The position numbers were made by a program, and so were the translations under genes. Shown here piece after piece: positions 14,062-24,224 of a DNA stretch of 64,000 bases (its first letter is position 1; each line of letters starts with the position of its first letter). Under the pieces are notes generated by a model. It ran no database searches and had not been told where the DNA came from. It saw only the letters and a program-made list of their open reading frames with translations. This DNA comes from Diogma glabrata (Eukaryota > Arthropoda > Insecta > Diptera > Cylindrotomidae): positions 75,957,394 through 76,021,393 of the forward strand of contig OY856187.1 in the NCBI GenBank assembly GCA_963693315.1, in the 5' to 3' direction.

Positions 14062-15037
14062 ACTATTATTAAAATAAGGAAATCAGATAAAAGCAATCAA
14101 CTTCTTAAATCATAAATTTCGATAGAAATTGGCGAGTTTTTTAATACAACAAAAAAATTACTCAAAAAAAAAACTCAATTTAAAATTTTGACGAGCCCTT
14201 ATCTTACAGCTAAACATGAAAAAATCCAATTTCGAATTCCTTTATTTCACCATTGTAATAATATTATAGTCATTATATGGCTCAAAGCATATAAATATTC
14301 TTTAAATCTGAAATGGTAACATATTTTAAAACTAAAAAACTGAAAAAAACAACGAAAAACAGAAATAATTTAATATTTATGGTATGAGATTTTATTTTCA
14401 CTTAAAAATTGGTCGTAACTACGACGGTAATTTTTAATAGAGATGGCACTGATTTCCTTTTTTCGAAATACATTCCTACTTTCCGAAACTACCTTACCTA
14501 CTTTCCTATTGGAAAATTTTGACAGATAATTTGTATTTTGAAAACATTCATAAATATTATTTCTTCCAAATCAAGGTTGCGTTTGTTATTTTTAATATAA
14601 TTATTATCTTAAATTACTACAGTTAACTGAAAAGAAAAAGTTAAGTTAAACTTAAATGATTAATAATTATTAATTATTAAACTTATTTGATTAATAATTG
14701 TTATATACTATCAAGTATGTGTGGAATTATGTTTTATTTTCTAGTTTGTAACAAGTGAGACATATTTCTTCAAATTAATAGTGAATCAGCAAACTCTAAT
14801 AAGCTACCATCTGTAAAAAATTCTATTCTGTGACTGGAATTCCAACTTTAGCTTTGTTAGAACGTTTGCTTAAGTTTTGTTTATTTATAAGATCAGTAGA
14901 TCTATAATATCACGGTCTGTACAACATCTACTCTCCGAAACACAAATACTAGATATTAGATAACAATAATTGATCAAATAAGTTTCTAATTGTGTAACTT
15001 GTTAATTATATTTAATTTAACTTTTTCTTTTTAGTTA
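14062..15037. other. AT-rich spacer
   Basis: No gene seen. The last 20 bases before 15038 (CTTTTTCTTTTTAG) look like a splice acceptor in front of the epimerase pseudogene. Confidence 0.5.
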
Positions 15038-15529
15038 TTTTAATTATGACCGTTTTGGTGGTCAAAAATTTATGAGTGAAACTCATATGATGGTATCGAA
15101 CCCAGATCAGTGGATAGAACCAATGGCCAATGCTGGTGATGATCAATATACTTTTCACGTTGAACCGGTTCAAACAATTGTTGCAGAAGTTTCAGGGAAA
15201 GTTAAAGACGCTGGAATGAAGGTTTTAGCTTTAAAACCATGCACTCCGGTTGAGCTTGTGAAAGAGTACATTCCCTTAGCTGATATGATTTTAATTATGA
15301 CCGTTAAACCCGGTTTCGGGGTCAAAATTTATGAGTGATATTATGCCAAAAGTGGAATGGCCACGTTAAAATTACCCCAACATCAGATATAGAGGTTGAT
15401 GGAGGAGTTGGACCAGAAACAATTAATGAGTGTGCTAAAGCTGGAGCAAATATGATTGTTGCTGGTACAGCAATTATTCGGGCTACTAATTAAAAAGATG
15501 TAATATCGCTTTTAAAAACTCTTCAGTAG
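15038..15529 (+). pseudogene. Ribulose-phosphate 3-epimerase pseudogene, rearranged
   Basis: The intact enzyme interconverts ribulose 5-phosphate and xylulose 5-phosphate in the cytosolic pentose phosphate pathway. Clear family segments are THMMVSNPDQWIEPMA (about 15077), the QYTFHVE strand, the MTVKPGFG loop (15298-15320), and IEVDGGVGP...GANMIVAGTAI (from about 15391). The N-terminal third is missing. One residue is lost in AGMKVLALKP. A frameshift falls near 15322, stops near 15365 and 15492, and another frameshift near 15390. The first 35 bp encode LIMTV and FGGQKFMSE, which belong near the middle of the enzyme. They are fused in frame ahead of THMMVSNP, so the order is scrambled. A CTTTTTCTTTTTAG acceptor-like site just upstream argues for a genomic exon duplication rather than a retro-copy, but this is inference. 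Confidence 0.9.
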
Positions 15530-15594
15530 TTTACACTGGTAGTCTCATAAATATGTTATTGTTCCTAATTTTAAGATGATTTGTTAACTTGGGC

Positions 15595-16168
15595 TGGATA
15601 TGGATTTAGATATGGATATGGATGTGGATATGGATATGGATATTGATATAGGTATGAATATGGATATGTATATGAATACGGATGTGGATATGGATATAGA
15701 TAAAGATATGGATATGGATGAGGAAATGGATTGGACTTCGTATGGATATGACATGGACATGAATTGGATATGGATTGGATATGTATTAAATACAGATTGG
15801 ATATTGATTTGATATGGGTTGAATATGGGATTGTATATGAATTGGATATGGATTGGATATGGATTGGCTATGGATTGGGTATGAATTGGATATGGATTGG
15901 ATATTAATTGAGTATGGATTGGAGATGTATTGGATATGGATTGGATATGGATTGGATATGGATTGGATATGGATTGGATATGGATTGGATATGGATTAGA
16001 TATGGATTGAATATGGAATGGATATGTATTGGATATGGATTGGATATAAATTGGATATGGATTAGATATGGATTGGATATAGATTAGGTATGAATTGGAT
16101 ATGGATTGGATATGGATTGGATATGGATTGGATATGGATTGGATATTGATTGGATATGGATTGGATAT
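15595..16168. repeat. GGATAT / GGATATGGATT minisatellite, left part
   Basis: Starts as a 6-bp GGATAT-type repeat (15595-15730) and becomes an 11-bp unit, GGATATGGATT, with point variants. The same 11-bp array resumes at 19184, so the non-LTR element between them is an insertion. The Asp/Met-rich open frame at its start is a repeat by-product. Confidence 0.95.
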
Positions 16169-16276
16169 GAATTTATTTATTATTATTTTTATTTATTTAA
16201 TTTATTTATTCGTGTTTCAAGCCCATATAATATACAATACAATTAAATCTAAGGAATGTTTTAACAATATGTGAAT

Positions 16277-16451
16277 CTTAAAACTAAATACAAATTACTA
16301 AATAAATCAAATTTATGCTAATAAAATATAAAGGAAAATAAAAAATAAAGAAAGCTAAAAATTAATAATACTTTTCATTTTCTCTTTAAAAGGATAACTA
16401 ATTTTACTCTATTTTTCTAAAATAATATTTCTCTTTAACGAGTAAAATCAA
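16277..16451. repeat. 175-bp direct repeat, copy 1 (LINE 3' UTR)
   Basis: CTTAAAACTAAATACAAATT to GAGTAAAATCA, repeated almost exactly at 17107-17281 on the other side of the foldback insertion. It is part of the non-LTR 3' region. Confidence 0.92.
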
Positions 16452-17075
16452 GCGGAAAAAAACATCAAAAATGTAAATACAGCAGTTTTTTAGAGAGATT
16501 AGGTACACAACGTAAAAGAACAAATAAAAAGCAATGATATCTTATCACACGCACATTTCAGCGGTAATAACGTCAAAGGAACCAAATCAGGAGTTTGTTT
16601 TTAGGGTTTAATACACAACATAAAAGTACCAAACCAAAGAAATGATACATTTTGATAAGCAGATTGGATACTGCGACAGTAAAAACATTTCATGTAACTA
16701 TTCAAGCTAAAATTTTCAATAAACATACCAAGCTACAAAAATGTATGTACATTTTATGAACTAAAACTTAAAAATAAAAAATATATAAATAAATAGTCCC
16801 GATGGTCGACACAATTAAGTTTACAAAGTATAAATTTATTTTTCTTCGAATTCTAAATGTACAATGCATTATTTGAAAGTTAATCTGAAACGAGAGAAGT
16901 ACAAGCCAAACGCAAAAGCTCTTTGAAGTGTAAGGGATCTCTTGTCATTAAACGCCCAAAATTAGGGATTTCAAAAATAAAATACTGTGTGCCTTCAAAG
17001 AGTTTTTGCGTTTGGCTCGTACTTCTCTCGTTTCAGATTAACTTTCAAATAATGCATTGTACATTTAGACTTAAC
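16452..17075. mobile_element. Foldback element, copy 1, right arm truncated
   Basis: Starts GCGGAAAAAAACATCAAAAA. It contains the complete left arm and loop of the element at 19486-20503 with very few differences, but the right arm stops after about 70 bp (near 17075). A duplicated ACATTGTACATTTAGACTTA scar follows. No coding capacity. Confidence 0.92.
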
Positions 17076-17106
17076 ATTGTACATTTAGACTTAAGTACAT
17101 TTGGCT

Positions 17107-17281
17107 CTTAAAACTAAATACAAATTACTAAATAAATCAAATTTATGCTAATAAAATATAAAGGAAAATAAAAAATAAAGAAAGCTAAAAATTATTAATA
17201 CTTTTCATTTTCTCTTTAAAAGGATAACTAATTTTACTCTATTTTTCTAAAATAATATTTCTCTTTAACGAGTAAAATCAA
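17107..17281. repeat. 175-bp direct repeat, copy 2
   Basis: Near-identical to 16277-16451, here continuous with the rest of the LINE 3' region toward 17640. Confidence 0.92.
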
Positions 17282-17650
17282 TTCTAAAATCAGAAATCCG
17301 AATTTATATATGTATTAATTCACAACTTGTACCGGGCTGGTAACAGAATATTAGGAACAAATTTTAACCAAGTAAATGGTTAGAGTTATTTGTTCCTTCA
17401 AAAAATTAACCAACTCTTGGCTATTAAAATCTACAGACCAAGAAATTGCATGGAAAAATGTTAATGTGACGCGGGGTTAAAGAATATAATTTAAAAATCA
17501 TCTAAATTTGATTAAAATCCAAAAATATAAAGAATGTATCAATAAAATACAAAAATCTGAAAAAGTGTGCCAAAAAAAGTTTACATTTCACTTATGTAAA
17601 TATAATCAATGATCAAATAAAGAACAGGAAAGAATATTAATATCTGCTAC

Positions 17651-19180
17651 TTAGACCAAAACTTCAAACAGACTTTCAACATTTGATACAGTAAACAACC
17701 AAGATCTCAACTGTTTCAGGAATACCATCAATGGAAGTAGATCAGAGCGCAGATTAATTGGTAGTTTATTAAATAGAGCAGGAGCGTTTACAAGAAAATA
17801 TTGTTTAAAATGTGTTGTTCTAAAACGAGGAATTGAAGCAATGCAAATATTGTGTGAGCGTAGCCTACCTGAGGGGTCCAATAATCGAAACAAACGATTT
17901 CCGCTTCTACTATAAAATATTTTTAATATCTTGTAAATATAAAGATGTCTTAATGGCAATATAAAGTTATTGCAAAACACTGGCCAGGAGCTATCAGTTT
18001 GTTTCTTACCATAAATAATTCTGATTGCGTGTTTCTGTGCGGTAACTAGGGGTTTTAGAGAGCTTTTATAAGCGCCACCCCAACAAGTTAATCCATATTG
18101 AAGTTTTGACTGGAATAAGGCATAATAGATGGATTTTAAAACCCTAACAGGGCATGCAGACTTTAAGAAGTAAAATTTTGTATTTACCACCAAAAAATAT
18201 TTCCTTAGGTCATCTGCATGTGCTTTCCAATTTAAAGGACTATCCAGAGTTACACCAAGGTATTTGAACTGAGAAACAACTTCAATATTTAAACAATTCC
18301 TGGTGCAGTTATTTTTATCACATTCTAGCGCATGACTGGTTACTAATGGAGGTTGTGTCAATCCAATGTTAGGACTAAAGTGAACAATTTTTGTTTTATC
18401 ACTAATTATCATCGAATGAACTGAGAACCATTTATTTAGAAGATCTAAATCTTGATTCATCTGATCCGTTATCATGTTTATTTTATTTTGAATATAACAT
18501 AAGGCCATATCATCTGCAAAAGCTGAAATTTTTCCATGGAAATTTAGCTTAAATAAAGAATTTATGTAGATTAAGAATAAAATCGGCCCTAAAACCGAAC
18601 CTTGTGGCACGCCAATATTATATGATCTTTCAGAACTCGTTTCTTTATTAATTTTTACTGATACTGGTCTCTGAGATAGATATGAACTAAACCATTTCAG
18701 AATAAATCCTCTAAAACCAGCTGCATGCAGTTTTTCCAACAGAAGGCAGTGTACGACCATGTCAAATGCCTTAGTGATGTCTATAAATAATCCTGATACA
18801 ATTTCTTTATTATTCAAGCCAACATATACAGAATTTAAGAAGGGAAGTAAAGCGTCTTCTGTACTAAGACCAACTCGAAAACCAAATTGTGAGGGGCTGA
18901 AGAAATTAATTTTATCTAAGAAAGATAAAACCCTATTCTTGATGCATTTCTCAAATATTTTTGCAAAAACTGAGAGCATAGAGATTGGTCTATAGTTTTC
19001 GACCTTTGTTTTGTTATTTTTTTATATAGAGGAATAATTACAGCACGCTTTAATGCTTTAGGAAAAATACCTGTTTCAATGCTTAAGTTAAAGATGTAGG
19101 CTAATACATCCACTAAAAGAGGTGATATCTCTTTTATAAGTTTGTTTGTAATTTCGTCAATCCCGCTAGAATTTAAATTG
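17651..19180 (-). pseudogene. Non-LTR reverse transcriptase (C-terminal two thirds)
   Basis: LINE reverse transcriptase of the jockey/CR1 assemblage. The main frame (17651-18979, 442 residues) has the RT palm order. DITKAFDMV comes first, then YNIGVPQGSVLGPILF, then SAFADDMALCY with the catalytic Asp pair. FKYLGVTLD follows, then a C-terminal domain with LQYGLTCWGG and AQKHAIRIIYG. The upstream frame (from about 19180 to 18990) gives SSGIDEITNKL and a PLYKK motif, and is joined by a frameshift near 19000. The N-terminal endonuclease is absent. The long uninterrupted frame suggests a fairly recent insertion. TIR-free ends and the A-rich 3' tail fit target-primed integration. Confidence 0.92.
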
Positions 19181-19183
19181 AAT

Positions 19184-19345
19184 TGAATATGGATTGGATA
19201 TGGATTGGATATGGATTGGATATGGATTGGATATGGATTGGATATGGATTGGATATGGATTGGATATGGATTAGATATGGAATGGATGTGGATTGGATAA
19301 TAATTGAAAAGGGATTAGTAATGGATTGAAAATTGGATATTGATG
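19184..19345. repeat. GGATATGGATT minisatellite, right part
   Basis: Continuation of the array at 15595-16168 after the LINE insertion; it decays near 19330. Confidence 0.93.
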
Positions 19346-19364
19346 TTATATTTTTTTTATATAG

Positions 19365-19485
19365 ACCAACAAAAAGAAATGATATCAACGGAAAAAACAT
19401 TAAAAATGTAAATTCAGCAGTTTTTTTTAAGATGTTTAATACACAATGTACGAAAACAAAACAAACAAAAAGAAATGATATCTTA
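19365..19485. repeat. Extra diverged copy of the foldback end
   Basis: AAAGAAATGATATCAACGG, AAAACATTAAAAATGTAAAT and CAGCAGTTTTTTT repeat the first ~90 bp of the adjacent foldback arm with more divergence. An older copy or a partial tandem duplication. Confidence 0.7.
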
Positions 19486-20503
19486 GTGGAAAAAAACATC
19501 AAAAATATAAATACAGCAGTTTTTTAGAGAGATTAGGTACACAACGTAAAAAAACAAATAAAAAGCAATGATATCTTATCACACGCACATTTCAGCGGTA
19601 AGAACGTCAAAGGAACCAAATCAGGAGTTTGTTTTTAGGGTTTAATACACAACATAAAAGTACCAAACCAAAGAAATGATACATTTTGATAAGCAGATTG
19701 GATACTGCGACAGTAAAAACATTTCATGTAACTATTCAAGCTAAAATTTTCAATAAACATACCAAGCTACAAAAATGTATGTACATTTTATGAACTAAAA
19801 CTTAAAAATAAAAAATATATAAATAAATAGTCCCGATGGTCGACACAATTAAGTTTACAAAGTATAAATTTATTTTTCTTCGAATTCTAAATGTACAATG
19901 CATTATTTGAAAGTTAATCTGAAACGAGAGAAGTACAAGCCAAACGCAAAAGCTCTTTGAAGTGTAAGGGATCTCTTGTCATTAAACGCCCAAAATTAGG
20001 GATTTCAAAAATAAAATACTGTGTGCCTTCAAAGAGTTTTTGCGTTTGGCTTGTACTTCTCTCGTTTCAGATTAACTTTCAAATAATGCATTGTACATTT
20101 AGAATTCGAAGAAAAATAAATTTATACTTTGTAAACTTAATTGTGTCGACCATCGGGACTATTTATTTATATATTTTTTATTTTTAAGTTTTAGTTCATA
20201 AAATGTACATACATTTTTGTAGCTTGGTATGTTTATTGAAAATTTTAGCTTGAATAGTTACATGAAATGTTTTTACTGTCGCAGTATCCAATCTGCTTAT
20301 CAAAATGTATCATTTCTTTGGTTTGGTACTTTTATGTTGTGTATTAAACCCTAAAAACAAACTCCTGATTTGGTTCCTTTGACGTTCTTACCGCTGAAAT
20401 GTGCGTGTGATAAGATATCATTGCTTTTTATTTTTTTTTTTACGTTGTGTACCTAATCTCTCTAAAAAACTGCTGTATTTACATTTTTGATGTTTTTTTC
20501 CGC
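19486..20503. mobile_element. Foldback element, complete copy, ~470-bp arms
   Basis: The left arm (19486-19957) is the near-perfect complement of the right arm (about 20028-20503). The arms meet at a ~70-bp loop starting AAGTGTAAGGGATCTC. Ends read G(C/T)GGAAAAAAACATC and its complement. There is no open frame of interest, so it is non-autonomous and would have to be moved by a transposase supplied elsewhere. Copy 1 (16452-17075) shows the family has more than one member. Confidence 0.93.
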
Positions 20504-21159
20504 TTTTATTTTACTTCAAACAATATGAATAATATGATGTTAATCATACCGAAAAAAATCAGCAAAATTAATTAATTTAATTTTGTATATTTAGGTATTT
20601 GAATTCATTGACATCAATAATAAAAAATTTTCTGCGTTTTTAGTTTTTTTTAACCCTGTCTTTGGATACAGGGTGTTGAAAAATTAAAAATTTCTCGACC
20701 CTCGAAGCCTCGGAGCCTCGAATGGCTCTACAGTCAAAACTACTGAACTGATTTTAATGTTATATATCTCAGGTATTGAACAGAGCTAATCAAAATAATA
20801 ATTCACATTATATGACCTTGAACATTTTCATTTAGAAAAATAAGGGTAAAAAATTCAAATTCGATTTTCTAGAAATACGAATTTTTAAAATTTTTATTTT
20901 TTAATATGTGAAAGGTACATATGTTACTAACATTTTATAAAAAATTCAGGAGGGGAAAATTTTTCTTTTTTTATTGATTTTATTGCAACACGCCTTAAAA
21001 TTTTTCATCATAAAGAAAAGTGGAGTTAAAAATGAACAGTTTTTTTGGATTTACATATATGTTTTTATAACAAATTTTTAATTTTACAAAATTAAAATTA
21101 AGACCTCATTTCCAGACCTTGCTGATTTCACGTGTTTTTCACCAGGGGTTTTTTTCTAA
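20504..21159. other. AT-rich spacer with a CAGGGTG start
   Basis: TACAGGGTGTTGAAAAATTA at 20668 and the following CTCGACCCTCGAAGCCTCGG resemble a transposon terminus, but no partner end was found. Otherwise nothing. Confidence 0.4.
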
Positions 21160-22060
21160 AAATTGGTTTTTAAAACCGTTATAACGGCCATTTGAATACT
21201 AATATATCAAAAAAAAAGTTAACAAATTTAAAATCTTTGAAATCTTTTTTATCAATTTTTATCAATTTATTTTAGAAATAGACTTCTCCAGGCTTCAACA
21301 AAAAAGATTGCAAAAACAATTTTTTTTTAAACAACCGGCACTCTCACGGTCGCATTTGTAGAGCTAGATCAAAACACCTTTTCTTAAAATGTGTGTTTTA
21401 TTAATATTTTGGACCAGTTCGTAAATCGGTCAAATCCGACACATTGTTAAGAAACTAGAGGCTTTATACTAGAAAAGAGTCTGTTTTTTAGATCCGTTAT
21501 AACGGCGGTTTGGATATTAATATTTTTAAAAACTTAAATAAATTTAGAATTTTTGGTATATTTTTTACCATTTTTTCCGAAAAATAAACTTCTGCAGTCG
21601 GAGGTTTCTGAGTGAGCGGCTCCAACAAACAACCTTGTAAAACACAAAATGCGTTTGAATTAACCGGTACTCTCACGGTCGCATTTGTGGAGCCAGATCA
21701 AAAACTTTTTTCAAAAATGTGTGTTTTATAAATATCTTGGACGAGTTCCTAAATCAGCAACATCTAACACATGGTTAAGAAACTAGTGGCTTTATACTAG
21801 GAAGAAAATTGATTTTTTAAATCCGTTATAACGGCCGTTTGGGTACTAATATTTTTAAAAACTTCATAAATTTAGAATCTGTGGAAGCATTGTAATCTTA
21901 TTTAATCTACTTTAATCTTTTAAATATAAACCTCTGCAGTTAGAGGTTTTTGACTTGTCGGCTTCAACAAAAAAGTTTGCAACAAACAACAATTTGCAAA
22001 ACCTTATAACAGTCGATGAAAAAAAAAGCTAAAAGATTTGAATAGAAGAAATTAATTTTT
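21160..22060 (+). repeat. ~325-bp tandem repeat, about 3 copies
   Basis: CCGTTATAACGG followed by TACTAATAT marks unit starts near 21175, 21494 and 21823. Each unit also has CTCTCACGGTCGCATTTGT and a GGCTTTATACTAG block. Copies differ by 10-20% with small indels. A related fragment lies at 11475-11665. Not coding. Confidence 0.88.
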
Positions 22061-22897
22061 TTTTCTTAGAAATAAACTATTGCACGATATATGATAGAGT
22101 AGGTTTGGCGTGTGTTTTTCATATAGTGTCACACACGTGTTCTGTGGTAGATTTGATATTTGTTTATTGCAAAATTGGATAGATGTAGTTTTGCTTATAT
22201 GTAGCTAATTTTCTTTTTAAAATTTGTTCGATATCTGTTTGTAATTAGTTTGTTTTGTTTAAACTAATCTGATACATCAGATTCTACTTGTACACAAAAC
22301 TGTCTGATCTCGAAATCTACCTATTTCTAGCGGACATCTCGCCGCACGATTTTTTGCTTTGAAATCTACGTAAAATAACAATGAGATTTAATCCAATGCT
22401 CCAAATTTTTTCATTTACTATTTGCCTCATTCGTTCATTCATTTAATCATAATTGACAAACAAAGAACTTTGAACTTCAAACAAAACCAATTATTTAATA
22501 TAGGTAACATCTGTTCAATTAATGTAATTTCAATTATTGTGATTATTATTTGATATTGGGTTAGTTGATGTCAATCAATAAATCTGTTTTAATGTCAAAC
22601 ATGTTTCCATTCATTAAATAATCATTTTTATAAAACTTTTATTTAACTGTTTTACCTTAATTGTTTGAACAGTGATGATTTGAAATATAGCTGACAGATT
22701 TTTGATAGCTAACTAAATATTAATTACGGGTTAATGTTTTTGGAATTTTCTTTTGATTTAATTTGTTCATAAAGAAAAGGTTGAACAGAAAGAAAATAGA
22801 AAACAGTGTTTCTTTGGTATTTTCTTTGGTAAAAAAACCAATCAGAAAACAGTGTCTTTTTGACTTTAGGTATGAGTAAATGATAATTGATACAAGA
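22061..22897. other. AT-rich spacer
   Basis: No supported feature. Confidence 0.55.
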
Positions 22898-22901
22898 TAT
22901 A

Positions 22902-23581
22902 TGTGCCCATAATTATGAAAGTGGTCTAAGTCATATATTTCTTGTTTTGAGATATTTAAAGGTTTGCAAATGATTAAATTAAAAAACATTTCTATATTAT
23001 GAAAAATTTTATTTTAAAGCTTTGTTAGTCTTCAATAATGAAAGTTTATTATGCATGTGAAATTTTGTATAAATCTCATTCCGAAATATGCTTTTTACAG
23101 TTTGAATTGACTTAGACCATTTTCAAAATTAACTGAACGTCGTATAAATGACTTAACGCAAAAGCAAACTTCGAAATTCTAGTGTTATTTATTAATTATT
23201 TTCCGAACTCATTGTTTTGTCACCATTAACTTTCACTCAAAAAAGAGAAATTTTGACATTTAGGAGGAACAGCTCATTTTTATGGGCTTACGGTCCGACA
23301 ATATAAAAACTTTGCAACACAAGGTTTGGCAATTATTTTTGACATTTTGTTCGACGTTTTTGTTTTATTTTCTTCATATTTTATCTTAGATTACTATCAT
23401 AATTAACACTAGATGAATTACATTTTTGTCTAAATAACAAGTTCTCTATAACGGAACTTTTTTAACAATATAGTACAAATTACATTGGACTAATTTAGTT
23501 TGAAGTAATTTGATGCGATACAACGGATAAACTCATTTTTTTCAAATTTTGACTTAGACCACTTTCATAATTATGAGCACA
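22902..23581. mobile_element. 680-bp TIR element with TATA duplication
   Basis: The left end TGTGCCCATAATTATGAAAG (continuing TGGTCTAAGTCA) is inverted at 23549-23581 with one mismatch, giving TIRs of about 32 bp. TATA flanks both sides (22898-22901 and 23582-23585). A degenerate third copy of the TIR core (GACTTAGACCATTTTC) lies inside near 23108. No transposase, so non-autonomous. A TA- or TATA-targeting superfamily is likely. Confidence 0.85.
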
Positions 23582-23585
23582 TATA

Positions 23586-24224
23586 AGTAAACTTTTTTTG
23601 GGGAACATATATCCATATAGGAAAGTAGGCTGCCAACAAGTGTTCCTCGCGTGTATTAACCCTTTGAGTCATGGTGCCATCATATGATGCCATCATATAC
23701 AACCTGCTCATAAATTTACAGCTGATTCCATAATAATATTTTTCTCTCTTGAAATTTACTTTGATGATTGAAAATCATACTGAAAAAGTTTTTCTTTTAA
23801 AATTGGCTATAGCACGTATGACAAACTTCTAATTTATATTGTTGTTCAAACGATGTATTGTAAAGTGCAATAATTTTACAGCAAAGTATTAAAATATTAT
23901 CTAAATTTGTACGTATTATTTAACGGTTAATATTGATTCATCAATTAAAAGAAAAAATTAAGTATTCATTAACAACAAATAAATATAGTGACCATTTAAA
24001 AATAGTGTAATCAATTGATGACAAATCTTTACAACGGTTGCTATTTTAAAAATTTATTGTGATCAAATGATGACAATTCTTTTTAAGAGTTGTATTATAT
24101 GTTGTTTTAAATTTGTGTAAATTTGTTTGTCTCTACATATGTGTTTTTCTACACGTGTGTATAATTAAAAGCTTTGACACCCACCACTTCTAAAATGATT
24201 TCAACAAATCAACCGATATATATA
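23586..24224. other. AT-rich spacer
   Basis: No supported feature. Confidence 0.55.

Larger units (their letters stand above)
16170..19183 (-). mobile_element. 5'-truncated non-LTR retrotransposon in a minisatellite
   Basis: Both flanks are the same 11-bp minisatellite. The 3' end (low coordinate) has AATAAATAAATTAAATAAAT after GGGCTTGAAACACG, a LINE-like A-rich tail. The 5' end is cut inside the RT domain near 19183; no endonuclease or gag-like ORF is seen. GAATT lies at both junctions and may be part of a short target duplication. The long 3' untranslated part is interrupted by a foldback element at 16452-17075, and 175 bp of it is duplicated on both sides of that insertion. Confidence 0.88.

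Noticed and set aside
15600..15812. Asp/Met-rich open frame
   Set aside because: Produced by the GGATAT minisatellite.
22720..22989. 89-residue hydrophobic minus-strand frame
   Set aside because: Runs from AT-rich spacer into the 680-bp TIR element and has no recognisable motif.
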